Source: Streptomyces sp. NBC_01283
GTDB taxonomy: Bacteria; Actinomycetota; Actinomycetes; Streptomycetales; Streptomycetaceae
Assembly: GCF_041435335.1 (NCBI RefSeq)
Contig: NZ_CP108430.1
Coordinates: 3,578,501 to 3,642,500 of the forward strand
Direction of reading: 5' to 3'
Length of the DNA stretch: 64,000 nt
In this document: positions 61,136 to 64,000 of the stretch, in pieces
Layout of the letters: the number at the start of each line of letters is the position of its first letter
Position numbering within the stretch: position 1 is the stretch's first letter
Notes under the pieces: model-generated
Database searches by the model: none
What the model was told of the DNA's origin: nothing
What the model saw: the letters and a program-made list of their open reading frames with translations, nothing else
Made by a program: the position numbers and the translations under genes

Positions 61136-61516
61136 CTATCCCGCGGCGGCGATCGGTCCCGCGGACGTGTGCGCGGCCTTCTTGAGCTCCACCTCGCGCC
61201 TGCGCCGCCTGGCGAGCACCACGCGGCGCTCCGCGGCCGTGAGGCCGCCCCAGACGCCGTACGGCTCGGGCTGGAGCAGGGCGTGCTCCCGGCACTCGAC
61301 CATCACGGGACAGCCGCCGCAGACGCGCTTCGCGGCCTCCTCCCGGGACAGGCGTGAGGCGGTCGGCTCCTTGGACGGGGCGAAGAACAGCCCGGCCTCG
61401 TCTCGGCGGCACACCGCCTCGGTGTGCCATGGCGAGTCCTGGTTCCGATCTCGCACTGGTTCCCGCTGGGCCGGAACGGCGGCGACCTGCAGGGACTGAT
61501 GCGACGGCTGCAGCAC
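61136..61516 (-). CDS. WhiB-family Fe-S regulator
   Basis: A 126-residue WhiB-like protein. The four cluster cysteines are C36, C66, C69 and C75 (C-X29-CXXC-X5-C), followed by the G[V/I]WGG turn GVWGG at 87-91 and a basic C-terminal segment ARRRRREVELKK. Such proteins bind [4Fe-4S] and work with sigma factors. The GTG at 61516 is set by AGGAG seven bases upstream. Its upstream gap of 126 bases contains the inverted repeat GTGCAT-6-ATGCAC (61576-61593), a candidate operator. Confidence 0.95.
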   Translation of the reverse strand: MLQPSHQSLQVAAVPAQREPVRDRNQDSPWHTEAVCRRDEAGLFFAPSKEPTASRLSREEAAKRVCGGCPVMVECREHALLQPEPYGVWGGLTAAERRVVLARRRRREVELKKAAHTSAGPIAAAG

Positions 61517-61575
61517 GGGTCTACTCCTGACGACGGCTTCGCGAGCGAGAGACGATGCAGCAAGCTCTACCCGCT

Positions 61576-61593
61576 GTGCATGCGCCTATGCAC
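61576..61593. promoter_or_regulatory. inverted repeat upstream of whiB-type gene
   Basis: GTGCAT and ATGCAC separated by 6 bases, about 60 bases before the WhiB-type start. Possible operator; short. Confidence 0.4.
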
Positions 61594-61642
61594 TGAGTTC
61601 CGATGTACGGAAGTTCACGCCGTCAGTGACCGGATGTGCCCC

Positions 61643-62323
61643 TTAGTGGCCGAGATGCTTGCGCAGCTGCTTGTGCAGGTCCCGGACGAGCTTGCCCCGC
61701 TTGGGCTTCGCCTCGATGTTGCCCAGGACCGCGAAGCCGTCGACGAAGACGACCGGCGCGTCCCGCTCGGCCGAATCGAGCGTGTCCACCTCGAAGTTGC
61801 CGAGCACGCCCGTGCCGTTGCCCCGCAGCGAGATGTTCTCCGGGACACGGATCTCGACGTTCCCGAAGACGGAGACCGCCCTGATGACGACCTGGCGCTG
61901 CTCGAAGATCGCCTCGCTGAGGTCGATCTCCACGCTGCCGAAGATCGCGTACACGTGCGTACGGCGGCTCACGCGCCAGCGGCCCTTGCGGACGGAGCTG
62001 CTGAAGACCGCGACCAGGTTCTCGTCGGCGACCGGGGGCACCACACCGTCCGAGGGCCGGGAGGGGACGGGCTCGGGCGTCACGGTCGGATACGCGGCGC
62101 CGCTCGGCGCGGGCAAGTCACTGACCAGCGGCTCCAGTTCGCCCATGGTCTTGGCGCGGTAGACCCCGTCGATGCGCTCGCTGTGCTCCTCGGCGGTCAG
62201 CCGCCCTTCGGCGAGGGCCTCGCGGAGGATGTCCGCAGTGCGGTCCCGGTCGGCGTCCGACGCGCGCAGGCCTGCCGGCCGCGGTTCCGGGTGGGTCTGC
62301 TGGGGGCGCTTCTCTAGGTCCAC
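61643..62323 (-). CDS. DUF1707 protein with LiaF-like C-terminal domain
   Basis: A protein of about 226 residues. The N-terminal DUF1707 (SHOCT-like) motif is LRASDADRDRTADILREALA with AEEHSERIDGVYRAKTMGEL; a Pro-rich linker follows; the C-terminal part is a beta-helical repeat (IFGSVEIDLSEA, VFGNVEIRVPEN, VLGNFEVD) like the LiaF/DUF2154 cell-wall-response domain. No membrane helix is seen, unlike some relatives. The GTG at 62323 is the best of three in-frame starts. It likely senses or reports envelope stress; inference from the family. Confidence 0.85.
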   Translation of the reverse strand: MDLEKRPQQTHPEPRPAGLRASDADRDRTADILREALAEGRLTAEEHSERIDGVYRAKTMGELEPLVSDLPAPSGAAYPTVTPEPVPSRPSDGVVPPVADENLVAVFSSSVRKGRWRVSRRTHVYAIFGSVEIDLSEAIFEQRQVVIRAVSVFGNVEIRVPENISLRGNGTGVLGNFEVDTLDSAERDAPVVFVDGFAVLGNIEAKPKRGKLVRDLHKQLRKHLGH

Positions 62324-62341
62324 ACCACTCACCGTACCCAA

Positions 62342-62519
62342 ACGCGATAGATCGCGACTACCCCTGCGGACGACCGAACCCTGCGGACGACCGGCCCTGT
62401 GAACGGCCGAACCCTACTGAGCCTTACCTCACAGACCCGGCCCGCTTCGGGCGTTCTACGCTGGTTGCGCGTCGCCAATGGAGGCCGCGCCGCTGTCTGC
62501 CGAGTGAGGAATGGCCGTA
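62342..62519. promoter_or_regulatory. divergent promoter region of fumarase gene
   Basis: A 178-base gap between the DUF1707 and fumarase starts. It carries two direct copies of CCCTGCGGACGACCG (62362-62376 and 62379-62393). No clear promoter boxes. Confidence 0.45.

Positions 62520-64000
<1,481 letters not shown>

Overview
The window is a high-G+C actinobacterial chromosome segment and almost certainly comes from Streptomyces. It carries a chaplin, a MelC1/MelC2 tyrosinase pair, a WhiB-family protein, many GTG starts, and a block of core genes (ychF, ppgK, ispH, xseA/xseB, glpX, class I fumarase) whose order is familiar from Streptomyces chromosomes. No tRNA, rRNA or CRISPR array was seen.

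Layout. 1-3.6 kb: end of a DUF5949-like gene, a secreted His-rich peptide, a VKOR-type disulfide protein, the melanin pair melC1-melC2, a chaplin and a small secreted protein. 3.7-24.4 kb: a lipid-type biosynthetic locus. Its leftward arm runs ACP, cyclopropane-synthase-type methyltransferase, FAD oxidoreductase, thioester-reductase-like protein, SDR, MFS exporter, desaturase, fatty acyl-AMP ligase, aminotransferase, acyl-CoA dehydrogenase, hemerythrin, DUF6875 protein and a KAS III. Its rightward arm, from the same divergent promoter region, runs ThDP enzyme, SRPBCC protein, a second KAS III with altered catalytic residues, and a flavin monooxygenase. A phosphopantetheinyl transferase, a large ATP-binding LuxR regulator and an MMPL exporter follow.

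29-38.8 kb: a RiPP-type locus. A 59-residue peptide with a single cysteine is translationally coupled (ATGA overlap) to a 764-residue fused cyclodehydratase (ThiF-like C domain plus YcaO D domain). Divergent to it lies a tight operon of thioesterase, thermostable-hemolysin-family protein, AMP-ligase and TauD-family oxygenase. Downstream are a histidine kinase, a response regulator and a small protein resembling the N-terminal part of SagB-type dehydrogenases. No complete azoline dehydrogenase lies beside it. My main hypothesis is that 3.7-38.8 kb is one hybrid cluster for a lipid-bearing azoline peptide. Two abutting clusters is the main alternative.

38.8-51.5 kb: accessory genes. These are a second EF-G (fusB type) preceded by a possible leader peptide and an 18-bp inverted repeat, a secreted beta-helix glycanase-like protein with an IS110-family element just upstream, a second two-component system divergent from an ABC exporter, and a Uma2-type nuclease gene broken by one in-frame stop. 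51.6-64 kb: conserved core genes ending inside a class I fumarase gene. Perfect hairpins separate most convergent gene pairs.
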